Source: Siphonodentalium dalli
Lineage: Eukaryota > Mollusca > Scaphopoda > Gadilida > Siphonodentaliidae
Assembly: GCA_032622095.1 (NCBI GenBank)
Contig: CP136067.1
Span: 74,238,705 to 74,302,704 of the forward strand
DNA length: 64,000 bases
Direction of reading: 5' to 3'
Shown here: piece by piece, positions 49,122 through 60,239 of the stretch
Layout: every line of letters begins with the position of its first letter
Position numbering within the stretch: position 1 is the stretch's first letter
Translations under genes and position numbers: made by a program
The notes under the pieces: model-generated
The model's input: only the letters and a program-made list of their open reading frames with translations
What the model was told of the DNA's origin: nothing
Database searches by the model: none

Positions 49122-49649
49122 TGTTGTGTCGTGTATGAAATGTCCAACTGTTGACAATATATTGACCAAAGTTGGACCGGGTGGTGGTGAGACATCCATG
49201 TAACCCCCTGCCGCCATGTCCCTTAATCCATCTCACCACATGGATCATGAAATTGGTATGCAGTTGGTCCCTACATTTCCGTAGCTCCCGCGGCGTAGAT
49301 CCCTCAGTTCGCGTAGTTCCAGGTATAGTCTGATCGATAAAAGGTTTGACCTGGACAAAATTTGGACTAAGTTGGTTTGTATACCTTTTGAAGAGGAATA
49401 TATCCTCTATAACATAGCTAAAATCCGCTTAGAGAATTTTTTGTAATTCAAGATGGCGTCCAAGATGGCTGCCATTTTCCTATAAGTCAGCTTGGTACAA
49501 TTATAGTGAGAACATCTTGTCATATGTATACACATGTATATATTTTTGTGAAGCTAATGTAAGACATAACGCCACCTTTATGTCCCATAATTGGAACTCA
49601 ACGTCTAAGATGGCCGCCAAAATGGCGACCGGAAGTGGATTTTTTTTAA

Positions 49650-49712
49650 GACGACCAGCTGGGCGCAGCCCAGCCGCGCATATGTTGCGCAGCAACATAT
49701 GCGCAGGTCGTC
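49650..49712. other. Predicted three-way-junction DNA structure
   Basis: An outer stem GACGACC/GGTCGTC (49650-49656 with 49706-49712) encloses two perfect hairpins: GCTGGGC-GCA-GCCCAGC (49658-49674) and GCGCATATGTTGC-GCA-GCAACATATGCGC (49676-49704). Both tips read GCGCAGC, which fits the d(GCGNAGC) class of very stable mini-hairpins. It lies among ATGGCCGCC/GGCGGCCAT-type dispersed repeats (49600-49800). No function is known to me. Confidence 0.75.
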
Positions 49713-49799
49713 CTTATACTAAGTTCGCTTTCGAACATGGGCGCCGCCATCTTGAATTAGGGGCACCGCCATCTTGGATTTGAGGGGCCGCCATCTTGA

Positions 49800-52700
49800 A
49801 ACGTCATTGCAATTAAATTAAAACTACAAAATGTTACTTTTCATATAGCCAACATAACAGTATCCATTGCGTTAAGGCATTACATGCTTTATTCTTTGAA
49901 CAATAATCATTACTTAAATCATAGCCTAAATATTGTCGACCGGACTCGGGTTGCTATGCCATTCGGGAAATGGCGGAAATTTACGTAAAACTGCAAATTT
50001 TCCTTAGCGACCTCGCGAAAACAACATAATTCATATCGTAAATATCTTGAACGTTTATTATATAACTAAATAAACTTTTCTTTATAGTTTAGTAAATTAG
50101 TAGAAGCATGTTCACGTAAACTGTTAGGTTACGTCATATGTTGTATCCAAAGCGACGTCATATTGGCACGCGCATTTTACCGCGAAAGTTATTGACGATT
50201 TGACAGCGACGCGAAATTTGGCACACAAAGCAGGCATAATCTTGGCATGGTTCGCATTAGGTTTGGTTGGGTTGACGTTGTTTCATAGTACATGGCTCCG
50301 AGTCTGCGCTGATATAAATGTAGCTCCGTGCAATTGTAATCAAACTGATCAAATCCCAACCTATAAAATCACTATATAATTTGTACAGGTACAAACAAAA
50401 CATGTTCTTGGAAATTGAATGTTCTTCCTTACTTATTTTCTAATGATTTGGGTTGTGATTTGAAACAAACAAACAACCCAAATTTAATATGAGGGGGCAA
50501 ACCCAAGTTCTCACTCATAATAACCCCAATTTCCAACCAAGGCCAAGGGTTGTGGAGGCGAGTACAACTAATATTTCATCCAAATTGAGAATGGGCATAT
50601 ACGTGCCAGTCAAAAAAATGGCTCCAGGGAGCCACGATCGAAAGGCTGGAAGATACATGTATGAGTACAATGTGATAATTATGAGGTACAGACCCAATCC
50701 CCCTACCACAAGCAACCAACTTCGTGTACCTAATTGGTTATAAGAAATATTTATAGTAATTAAATCTTGACGTTCATATAAGTCAAAACATATTAGTCTG
50801 AGTAGTGCAGGTCGTGACTGCACGGTCGTCCCTTTTTACATGGATTTCAAAGCCATAATTTCTTGTTACGTTTTTATGTTTACCCATACCATAGTATGGT
50901 AAAAATAGTGTCGTTGTCCGGATTGACAACTCGTCGTTAGTCCGTCCGTCCGTCCGTCTGTATGTCTGTCTGTAGACACGTTACGCATGGTGCGATAACT
51001 CGAACATTTTATATTAGATCGAAACCAACTTTTGTATATGAATTTCTCAGCATAAAAGACAGATCGAGTTCGAATATGAGTTTGATCCGACTATTTTAAA
51101 CTGAGTTATGGCCCTTTTTCGAAAAAATATTCACTCTTAAAAAAAAAAAATAAAAAAAAAAAATATATATATATATAATAATTCCTTGCTCAATCTAACA
51201 AAAAAAAACAAAAAACAAAAATTAAATAAATAAAAAAAAATAATAATAACAAATTTTTTTTTAAATAATAACAAAAAAATATATATTTAAATAACAAAAT
51301 TTAAAAAACTAACACTATTATAACTCCGCCAAGGGTACCCCGAGTCAGCACACCAAATTTGGTTTAAATCGGTCCAAATATTGTCATGTACTGGTGAATT
51401 TGTTTGGAGCCATATTCACTAATTCCATCCCATGCCTTTGGACTACTTAGCTATTAATATGGCTATATTATTTTCTGATGTCTCTTATGCCAATATGCAG
51501 AAAAAAGCTATGGTATCTAATTTTTAAAAAGTTTCAACAAAACACAGCACATGCTGTTTAATAAAGGGTTTTGTAGGTTAAGTTACCAAAATGGGCTTTA
51601 GAACATTCATTCTGTCATGTAAGATGTTGCCGTAGAAAGAAAGCCTGAGGTGAGTACAAATATAACCAAATTTTATAATTCTTTTGACAATGTTTTGTGT
51701 CTCTTGGTCAGAACATGGACGTAACTATATACATCGCTGGTCAGAATCATATGTGTATATATAAATATGTTCACATTACTAATGTAAGAAATCATGACCT
51801 TGTCGCCATCATTCACTATTATATCGCCAAGGTATGGGTTAAACATCTGCCGATCGTGATCGGCCTCTCGTTCAATAATATCTTTAAGATAAGTTTCTGT
51901 GGTTTGGAACTGGTTGAGAATTGAGACTTTATTTTGTATTTAGCATGTTAAATGACAATTGGAGCAATGAAATATGCTGTTCGTGGGGTCCACACCCTTC
52001 CGATCACTCAAAATTTCGATTTCACAAAACGCGGTATAACATTTCTCAAAATATCCCCATTGGGATTCTAGTCATATTTCATCAAGAAGTGGGAAGAACT
52101 GTGCAATGTAATTGATGCATTCTATATCTTATTATTATTCGAACTCAATGGTACCAAAATTGTCACTTTGGCTCAAAATGGCTGCCAAAATGGCCGTCAA
52201 AATATGGGAAATGGTAATTATTATCCCAGCGTGCCATGCAACCGCTTACAAGTTGTGGTGATGCACACAATTGACTATTCTGTCTTATATAGCTTGACTA
52301 CTAGCATTTCTGATGCACCTTGGGTATTTGTTACTATTTTAGCCACTGAAATTACCAGAATTATTCGAAATTTTCTGTCACAAACCTGATATCAAAATCG
52401 GCAAAAATCGCTGTTCAGGTTTGAGCTATTTTTTAAAAGTAAAATGGAACTATGTTTGGTATCAAAGATGTTTATTGTTTTGATATGTTACATGTGTCAC
52501 ACTAAGGTGTTTTAGAAAAATTACTCAATATGGCAACCAAATTTGGTAAACATTATTATATACATAATGTGTATATACGTGGTGTATATGTATACATTCT
52601 CAATTGTGACTCACATGCTACTTAATCAACGAAATGTTCTATTCTGGTTGTCCCGGTACCCTACGAGGCACGACAAGTTTATTTTGAGGAATGCAATATG

Positions 52701-52880
52701 GATTTTGCCAAAATCTTCCTTGTTTTTGAACGGAAATGGGCAGAACGTTGAAACGGAACTGAGAGGTGTCATATTATGTGGCTATTCTGGCCCATTAGCA
52801 TCAACATTGATCAACGTAATACAGTGTGTATGTCTGTTGACTACGGTCATAGGCGAGGTGAGTAGGTATACATGGAGTTA
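49800..52880. other. Intergenic DNA with dispersed repeats, no gene seen
   Basis: Contains a GTCCGTCCGTCTG repeat with the phrase ACGTTACGCATGGTGCGATA (50930-51370), also seen near 22055, and an A/T low-complexity tract (51138-51300). It also carries a 50-bp segment at 51821-51872 shared with 23691-23742. Short frames here have no supporting splice sites. Confidence 0.5.
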
Positions 52881-52884
52881 TTGT

Positions 52885-53262
52885 ATTCATGAATGATGTG
52901 AATAGTTATACAATGTGAGACTATATGGTCATGGATGGGGTGTCCATGGTGAGATGTATAGGCATATAAGTAGCTGTATGGTCATGTGTGAGGTGACCAC
53001 GTTTAAAGTGAGTGGCTGTCTTGTCATTGTAGTGCTATATGGGCATAACGATAGCAGCTACACTGTCCTGGATGTATATATGGAGTGACTGTGTGGTCAG
53101 GGTGGGCTATACAGGTGTACACTGGGTGGCTGTATTGTCGTGGTGGATGTATGTGTATACATATGTTGGATGTATGGTAATGGATGGTGTATGGATAAAT
53201 AGGGTGTGGTTGTATGGTTATGGGCAATGTGTATATGTATACATGGAATGACTGCACTGTCA
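52885..53262 (+). repeat. Degenerate G/T-rich minisatellite
   Basis: Repeated variations on GTGGCTGTATGGTCATGG and GGATGTATGT, in units of roughly 36-45 bp with strong strand asymmetry (purine/T-rich on +). Confidence 0.6.
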
Positions 53263-53268
53263 CTGTTT

Positions 53269-54115
53269 ATTTTGAAGGCCAAGGTCAAGTGGGGTCACGA
53301 TTTTACCCGTCCAAAACACAGTGCCCGAACAAAAGTACCCGTCGAAATCCATCCGGTTTTACCCGATTTGACCTTGAATTGACCATTTTGAAGGTCAGGT
53401 GGGGTCAAACACCAACACCCCAAAAATGGTGGAAATCGGCCCAGCGGATACCGGGAAATCGGCCCAGCGGATACCGAGATACCCTATGCATCAAATTTCG
53501 TCCGTAAAAATCCGCCAGTTTAACCCGATTTGATTTCCACTATATAAACGCGCCTCATATACACACGCTTATTAATTATCAAGTTTCAACGTAAAGATAA
53601 ATTACCATCGGTGCCCGAGATATCGCCAAGACGTCTGAAACAGTCAAATGCATCGGCCGGTTAAGCGTTAACGTGATCTAACGTTATGACCTCTAACGAC
53701 GTCATAGAAGTTACGCATTGTTTTTATCCTGATGGAAGATAGTACCATTTCTTCTTGATAATTGAGGCAGATAACTAAAACGGATACATACGCTTTATAT
53801 ATCGTTGGAAAGAGGAAACACGAAAGATTCTCACAGTGTCATTATTATGACTGACATTTTATTATTCGCGCTGTTTCGAATCGATTTGTAAGCACCGGAC
53901 TCAAATGAAAGTCCCGTAACACAGCGTAAAAACAGATTTGACCTCGGCACGTGAAAAGTTGACCTCGGATCTGAAAATCAATAGGCCTATGTTACTCCTG
54001 ACACGAAAATACCCCCACATACCAAGTTTCATCGAAATCGGGTCGGCCGTTTTCGAGTTCATCGATTACACACACACACAAACAAACAAACAGATCTTCC
54101 AAAATATATAATAGA
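53269..54115 (-). mobile_element. Non-autonomous Helitron-like element, 3'-truncated, minus orientation
   Basis: Its right edge reads, on the minus strand, A|TCTATTATATATTTTGGAAG, the same start as the elements at 54872, 55929 and 56869. About 680 bp of the body match 55929-56713 in inverted orientation. The terminal hairpin and CTAG are missing at the left edge. Confidence 0.6.
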
Positions 54116-54123
54116 TATATATA

Positions 54124-54834
54124 TAGTTGGGTTGAAATAAATGGTAACACCTTTAAAAGGGGTACTGTACGCCAAATGTTGTTGTTGGTTTCTATAGTCT
54201 CCGAGTCGGAGAATAAGGTAACAATTTTCCATTATTTGAAAGTCTGCTGAGTACGAAGTCATGTTACGGATGACAAATTTACCGGAATGCAAAAATACAA
54301 ATTGTCGTTGTCGAGTAATTTTTGTAAAGTTTTCAACCAAATGAATCAAATAAAAGTTATATTATATGCATACTAGTCCCATATAATCATTTAAGTTATT
54401 GTATCGTCGCTAGTCAGTGAGTGGCTTGAGTGTTCTCACCGTATCATCATAATATTTTAAGCAATCGTGTGTGCGATCGGTTTAAAAATCCAGTATCCCT
54501 CAATTACTATTTTTGATTGCGGTAATTCGTAATTTAATTGACGCCATTTTATGGCTCCAGTCATAAATTCAATTTATATCAAATTATTAACTTTTAAATT
54601 ATTAAATTTTAAGATAGCCTATTAACCTGAGCGTTTACAGAATACATCTTCGACTCAAATTACTTATGTTTCTATATATTATCGATATTAGATCGTTGTT
54701 GTCACCGGAAATTTAATGAAAATGGCGTACAGTACCCCTTTAAGACCTATTGTATATATTTTTTCTCACGAGCTTTCGTCTAACATAGACTTTATCAAGT
54801 GACAGACAAGTTACCATTTATTTCAACCCAACTA
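54124..54834. mobile_element. Small foldback element with perfect 25-bp TIRs, interrupted by an F3 MITE
   Basis: TAGTTGGGTTGAAATAAATG GTAAC (54124-54148) is perfectly inverted at 54810-54834. Without the nested F3 element the unit is only about 125 bp. An uninterrupted relative of its interior lies in inverted orientation at about 56790-56822. Confidence 0.65.
54156..54741. mobile_element. MITE family F3, copy 2 (nested)
   Basis: 586 bp, nearly identical to 34771-35355. The empty site at 56803-56820 (minus strand GTAACACCTTTTAAGACCTA) lets the insertion point be read as TTAA: here TTTAA on the left and TTTAAGACC on the right. Confidence 0.8.
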
Positions 54835-54871
54835 TCAATCAGACCTATACGGCTACACTACTTTACCTGTA

Positions 54872-54892
54872 TCTATTATATATTTTGAAAGA

Positions 54893-54923
<31 letters not shown>

Positions 54924-55928
54924 GTATCTGTCTGTGTGTGTGTGTGTAATCGATGAACTCAAAAACGACCGACCCGATTTCGATGAAACGTGGTACGTGG
55001 GGATATTTTCGGCCGGGGGTTAACATAGGCCTATTGATTTGCCCGTGCGACGTGACCTTCACCTTCAAAACTCATATCTCGGGATCCGCAGTGCTATCAC
55101 GCCGGATTTAGCACTGCGATGCAGGGAGGATAACTCTATATTCATACGTCGACGAACGTTAGCAATTTGCAGGCATGCAATTACGCATCGTGTATTTTTC
55201 CCAAAATTATAACATTTACAATATATATTGTCAATTTGCAGGCTATTAAAAATCGTGCATCTATCCCAAAATATATCATTTATTACAATTTCTGTTATAT
55301 AAATTTTGTTACAGCTAATATTCTTAGGTCTATTGTCGATAGATTTATTTTTTGTATATTCACACCACGCATAGGCTCAAGCTGTTTACATTTACCCCGC
55401 TGGTCTGGAATCTCATCCAAGAATCCATTTAGCTGAAATGATACTTCGTTGTTGCGAAATGGAATCTACCGGTGGCCCCAAGCCGTCAATGTCAACAACA
55501 TCGAAATTGTTCAGCTTTGACTGCGAGAAAATAATTAGTTAAAATTTACCACACAATGCTAATTTATCTTTACGTTGAAGCTTGATAATTAATGAGCGTG
55601 TGTATATGAGGCGCGTTTACATACTTTAGTGGAAATCAAATCGGGTAAAACTGGCGGATTTTTACGGACGAAATTTGATACATAGGGTATCTCGGTATCC
55701 GCTGGGCCGATTTCCCGGTATCCGCTTGCCCAATTTCCACCATTTTTGGGGTGTTGGTGTTGGAAAATTGCCAGACGGATTTTGACAAAATTTGATACTT
55801 AGTGGACCATAGTGGTAATTGTTTCCAGGGAGTGTTTTGGACGGGTCAAATCGTGACCCCACCTGACCTTGACCTTCAAAATGGTCAATTCAATGTCAAA
55901 GCCCGGACGAAGTCGGGTCACCTTCTAG
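54872..55928 (+). mobile_element. Helitron-like element, tandem copy 1 (1057 bp)
   Basis: Starts A|TCTATTATATATTTTGAAAG at 54872 and ends with the hairpin CCCGGAC-GAA-GTCGGG, 7 nt, then CTAG at 55925-55928. These are the expected Helitron termini (5' TC, 3' hairpin plus CTRR). (GT)n tracts occur just inside the 5' end. No Rep/helicase coding sequence, so it is non-autonomous. Confidence 0.65.
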
Positions 55929-56713
55929 TCTATTATATATTTTGGAAGATCTGTGTGTGTGTGTGTGTGTGTGTGTTCGCGATGGACTCGAACACGGCTG
56001 GACCGATTTCGACCAAACTTGGTACGGACACGTAATTCGACCCGGGAACGAACATGGGCCTATTGATTTTCAGATCCGATGTCAACTTTTCACGTGCCGA
56101 GGTCAAATCTGTTTTTACGCTGTGTTACGGGACTTTCATTTGAGTTCGGTGCTTACAAATCTATTCGAAACAGCGCGAATAATAAAATGCCAGTCATAAT
56201 AATGACACTGTGAGAATCTTTCGTGTTTCCTCTTTCCAACGATATATAATGCGTATGTATCCGTTTTAGTTATCTGCCTCAATTATCAAGAAGAAGTGGT
56301 ACTATCTTCCATCAGGATGAAAACAATGCGTAACTTCTATGACGTCGTTAGAGGTCATAACGTTAGATCACGTTAACGCTTAACCGGCCGATGCATTTGA
56401 CTGTTTCAGACGTCTTGGCGATATCTCGGGCACCGATGGTAATTTATCTTTACGTTGAAACTTGATAATTAATGAGCGTGTGTACATGAGGCGCGTTTAT
56501 ATACTTGAGTGGAAATCAAATCGGGTTAAACTGGCGGATTTTTACGGACGAAATTTGATGCATAGGGTATCTCATCCGCTGGGCCGATTTCCCGGTATCC
56601 GTTGGGCCGATTTCCACCATTTTTGGGGTGTTGGTGTTTGACCCCACCTGACCTTGACCTTCAAAATGGTCAATTCAAGGTCAAAGCCCGGACGAAGTCG
56701 GGTCACATTCTAG
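55929..56713 (+). mobile_element. Helitron-like element, tandem copy 2 (785 bp)
   Basis: Begins TCTATTATATATTTTGGAAG directly after the CTAG of the previous copy, with no spacer, and ends with the same hairpin and CTAG (56710-56713) followed by T. The body is an inverted match to 53269-54115. Confidence 0.65.
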
Positions 56714-56868
56714 TATATATATATATATCAAGATGTATCTCCATTTGCATATATACCTGAGGAAGGAGAAAGCCGAAAGCTCGTATGTTAAATACATAAA
56801 ATAGGTCTTAAAAGGTGTTACTCTTCATATTTATTAATTATCAGCAGACCTATACGGCTAAGAATATA

Positions 56869-57595
56869 TCTATTATATATTTTGGAAGATCTGTATGTGT
56901 GTCTGTGTGTGTGTCTGTGTGTGTCTGTAATCGATGGACTCGAAAACGGCTAAGCAGATTTCGATGAAACTTGGTTTGTGTGGGTATTTTCGGCCGGGAA
57001 GTGACATGGGCCTATTAATTTGCCCGTGCGACGTGACCTTGACCTTGAAATCGGGTAATTTTAAGGTCAAACGCCCGAATATCACGGGATTTCGATGAAT
57101 CTTGGTATGTGGGTGTATTTTCGGCCGGGGAGTGGCATAAACCTATTAATTTGCCCGTGCGACGTGACCTTGGCCTTGAAATCGGGTCATTTCAAGGTCA
57201 AACGCCCGAATATCACGGGATTTCGATGAAACTTGGTATGTGGGGGTACTTTCCTATGGGGAGTCTCATAAGCATATTCATTTGCCCGTACGACGTGACA
57301 TTGACCTTGAAATCGGGTCAATTCAAGGTCAAATCGCCAATTTTGATGGTATTTCGACGAAATGTTATACATATGGTTACTTTTGTCCACTGGGTGTTTT
57401 GGACGGGTCAAATCGTGACCCCGACCTTACCTTGACCTTCAAAATAATCAATTCAAGGTCAAATCTGGTACTTTTGTCGGGTACTTTTGTTCGGGCAGTG
57501 TTTTGGACAGGTCAAATCGTGACCCCAACTTGACCTTGGCCTTCAAAATAGACAATTCAAGGTCAAATCCCGGACGAAGTCGGGTCACCTTCTAG
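56869..57595 (+). mobile_element. Helitron-like element, copy 3 (727 bp) with internal 131-bp repeats
   Basis: Bounded by A|TCTATTATATATTTTGGAAG at 56869 and hairpin plus CTAG at 57592-57595 followed by T, which fits insertion between A and T. The interior carries three tandem 131-bp units beginning GATTTCGATGAA at 56957, 57088 and 57219, each ending in a CCTTGAAATCGGGT/AAGGTCAAACGCCCGAATAT block. Confidence 0.65.
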
Positions 57596-57607
57596 TATAT
57601 ATATATA

Positions 57608-58535
57608 TATATGCAAACATAATCAGCGCGTAAATAGTATATTGTCCCCAAGGTGTACGATGATTGCCAACACCGCCCGTATCTTTAATATAGCAATAAA
57701 AGATGTTTTTTTCGATTAATAACAAATGCTCTCACCTTACCCAGAAGCTACGCGTTGCATAGAAAATGATATATTGAGATGTCTCATTAAGGTCGGATTA
57801 TTTTAAGAGTCTCTTAATTATTTCCATATAAGGAAAGTAGTAACAAATAACGCTCTTTATGTTTACCATATCCGGATCTAAACAAAACACAGGAAACATA
57901 ACGTTTTTTGCTTTTGTTTACATAACACATTTAACGGAGGTGAATATTTTCACAGCATGCCCCACCGCCAACACCGCCCGTATCTTTAATATAGCAATAA
58001 AACATGTGTTTTTTTTCGATTAATACCAAATGCTCCCACCACACCCAGAAGCTATGCGTTGCATAGAAAATGATATATCGAGATGTCGGATTGTTTCAAG
58101 AGTCTCCCTAAGATCGGTAATGTTGTTAGTTATATGTATATGCATATCAGTACACGACATTGGTTATAATAATTAAAGACACGGGCGGTGTTCGTTGCAG
58201 AAATATTCATGTGTTCAAATCGCCACCATCAGAAGGAATATTAAAATATATATAGTTTTGTTCATATGCAAACATAATCAGCGCGTAAATAGTATATTGT
58301 CCTCAATGTGTACGATGGTTGTGTAAACAACAGCCTGCTCGTGTTACAGAAGTTTTGCTTCTGTTTATGTATACATAACACAACGCAATCATATTGGTTA
58401 ATCACACAAACATTATATGAACGCTCTTCGTTATTTCCATATAAGAAAAACAGTAACAAACAACGCTCTTTATGTTTACCATATCCGGATCTAAACAAAA
58501 GCCAGGAAACATAAAGTTTTTTTTCCTTTTGTTTG
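57608..58535 (+). repeat. Local duplications of 58, 120 and 70 bp
   Basis: ATGCAAACATAATCAGCGCG recurs at 57611 and 58266. CAACACCGCCCGTATCTTTA recurs at 57669 and 57968. CTCTTTATGTTTACCATATC recurs at 57853 and 58466. The order suggests a roughly 0.65-kb duplication followed by indels and a second, shorter duplication. Confidence 0.8.
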
Positions 58536-58680
58536 CACAACAAAGTGAAAACAATTGACAATAACATACTGTTTATGCCATATTTCTGTATGATATAACA
58601 ACTATATTTTACTATTTCTGTTTATGGCGGTTTTTGACGGAGATGAATATTTTAACAGCATGCATACTACTGCACACACA

Positions 58681-59125
58681 ACCCATTAAAATCTTATTAA
58701 AATCTCATTAAAATCCCATTACATATCATAAATCCATTACTTTATGCCATTAATTATCGTATCAAAAAATATAATGGGTTTCCCAGAACCCATTAATAAC
58801 CATTACATTTTGTTATTTGAATGGCCAATACTGCCCTATTTCCCATTAATCATCAACCATGAATTGTTAATGCCCATTAGATGCCCTTAAAATTTGTAAA
58901 GACCACAATTTAATGGCCATGCATAGTCTCTAATATTTTAATGGCTATTATCCATCTATTATATGTATTTGAGTGTTTAATGGCCACCACTGCCCATAAA
59001 TGTTGTACACATGCTGGTTAATGGCCATTAAAGTATGATTTGAAAAATTGTTGCTCATTAATTATATGTTAATGACCATTACTTATATGCATTTGGGTGT
59101 TTAATGGCCATTATCTAATCATTTT
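58681..59125 (+). repeat. ATTAATGGCCATTA-type degenerate repeat block
   Basis: Dense, irregular occurrences of CCATTA, TAATGGCCATTA, AAAATCTCATTA and GGGTTTCCCAGAACCCATTA. There is no fixed period, but the core TAATGG/CCATTA recurs dozens of times on both strands. Confidence 0.65.
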
Positions 59126-60056
59126 TGCAAGTTTGCTTCCTGTATTTCTAGATATGATCGATGTATGAAAGCAGGTTGCAGTGTGTAGAGCTGAAGCGCG
59201 CTCCTCACATAACTTTGTCAGACCAACCTGATTTCATAATGAATGGAAATACAGGAAGCATTATTCATATTTACACACCAAAAAGAACATTCAATGGAAA
59301 TTGGTATCGAATATTGAATAAAATGAATGATTTGCACAGCTGATTTGCACCGTTTTCTAGTGAAAAATAGAATGTTGAAAGCGACAGGCGCATTGTTAGC
59401 ATAATTCCTACGTTACACCTGTGATTAGGCTGTGAAGTAGGTTTCACTTCTTTCATACTTTATGCATTACGGTTGCTCCATCAGCTGATCAGTTCCTGGC
59501 CAAACAGAAGACTTGATTCAGTCTCGGTACCAGAAGTGGAGGTAGAAGTGTAAATATTATTAATTAACACCCCCATCTTATTGGAATAGGAAAATTGATG
59601 TTCATCACTTTCCAAATGTGGTTTCTTTTAGATTCTAATGAAATAAATTGGAATGTACAAGTTGTGCCTGTGCAACTTAAGCTTGTTAAACTGCTTTTAA
59701 ATATATTGTGACTGAATTGAACGATTTTGAGAATCTATGAGAAATATGAAAGATGGTGTGTCCCCCCCCCAAATCGGACTTGTGACCTGTATATAGTGAC
59801 TAGTGACTTGTCCATATTGATTGATGGTACTTCACACAAGACACTGTTAACCATTTTGAAGGTTTAGGATTCCACACATTGTGGTGCCACGACAAATCAA
59901 CGTGGGAACTTCTGACAAGACAAGACAATAGTCATGCGCAAAACTTAAAAAGAATTACTTCCGTCATATACGGCGTGTCTATCAGTCTTCTCCATTTATT
60001 TGACAGGTGCATTGAATATAATAAAATACGTCTATTTCTGGCATTTGTGGTCGAAT
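59126..60056 (+). other. Presumed 5' region of the ethanolamine kinase gene
   Basis: No clear coding exon. An in-frame stop (TAA 59946-59948) precedes the kinase start with no earlier ATG. TCTCCATTTATTTGACAG ending at 60006 could be a 3' splice site for a 5' UTR exon. No TATA box or initiator could be assigned. Confidence 0.4.
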
Positions 60057-60188
60057 ATGACTGAGAATAGACAGTACGAGTCGTTCGATATTACCATTGG
60101 TTCAGAGAAAAATCAGATTGAGGATGGAGCTTTGCAAATTTTGAAGAAATTGCGTCCAAATTGGAACGCGGACAACATCAAAATTAAG
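60057..60188 (+). CDS. Ethanolamine kinase, first coding exon (N-terminal 44 residues)
   Basis: Ethanolamine kinase phosphorylates ethanolamine with ATP in the cytosol, the first step of the CDP-ethanolamine route to phosphatidylethanolamine. The exon encodes MTENRQYESFDITIGSEKNQ, then IEDGALQILKKLRPNWNADN and IKIK. The pattern FDITI, x(8-9), EDGAL-x-x-L-x-x-LRP-x-W precedes the conserved FTDGITNK motif in animal ethanolamine kinases. That motif would begin the next exon, which is not in this window. The ATG has A at -3 and is the first ATG after an in-frame stop at 59946. The exon ends AAG|GTACTG in phase 0, and the donor is only a fair match. The catalytic Brenner and choline-kinase motifs are absent here because they are encoded further downstream. 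Choline kinase is a less likely alternative. Confidence 0.72.
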
Positions 60189-60239
60189 GTACTGCCACGC
60201 CCACTTTGCCAGTGCCAAGGTAGTCACCGTGACCGCAGT

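Noticed and set aside
49517-49783. 88-codon frame (SKMAAKMATGSG...) as a small gene
   Set aside because: It comes from ATGGCCGCC-type dispersed repeats and runs through the three-way-junction palindromes, with no supporting signals.
54853-55068. Frame with Thr-His repeats on the minus strand near 55 kb
   Set aside because: It is a translation of the (GT)n tract at the 5' end of a Helitron-like element.
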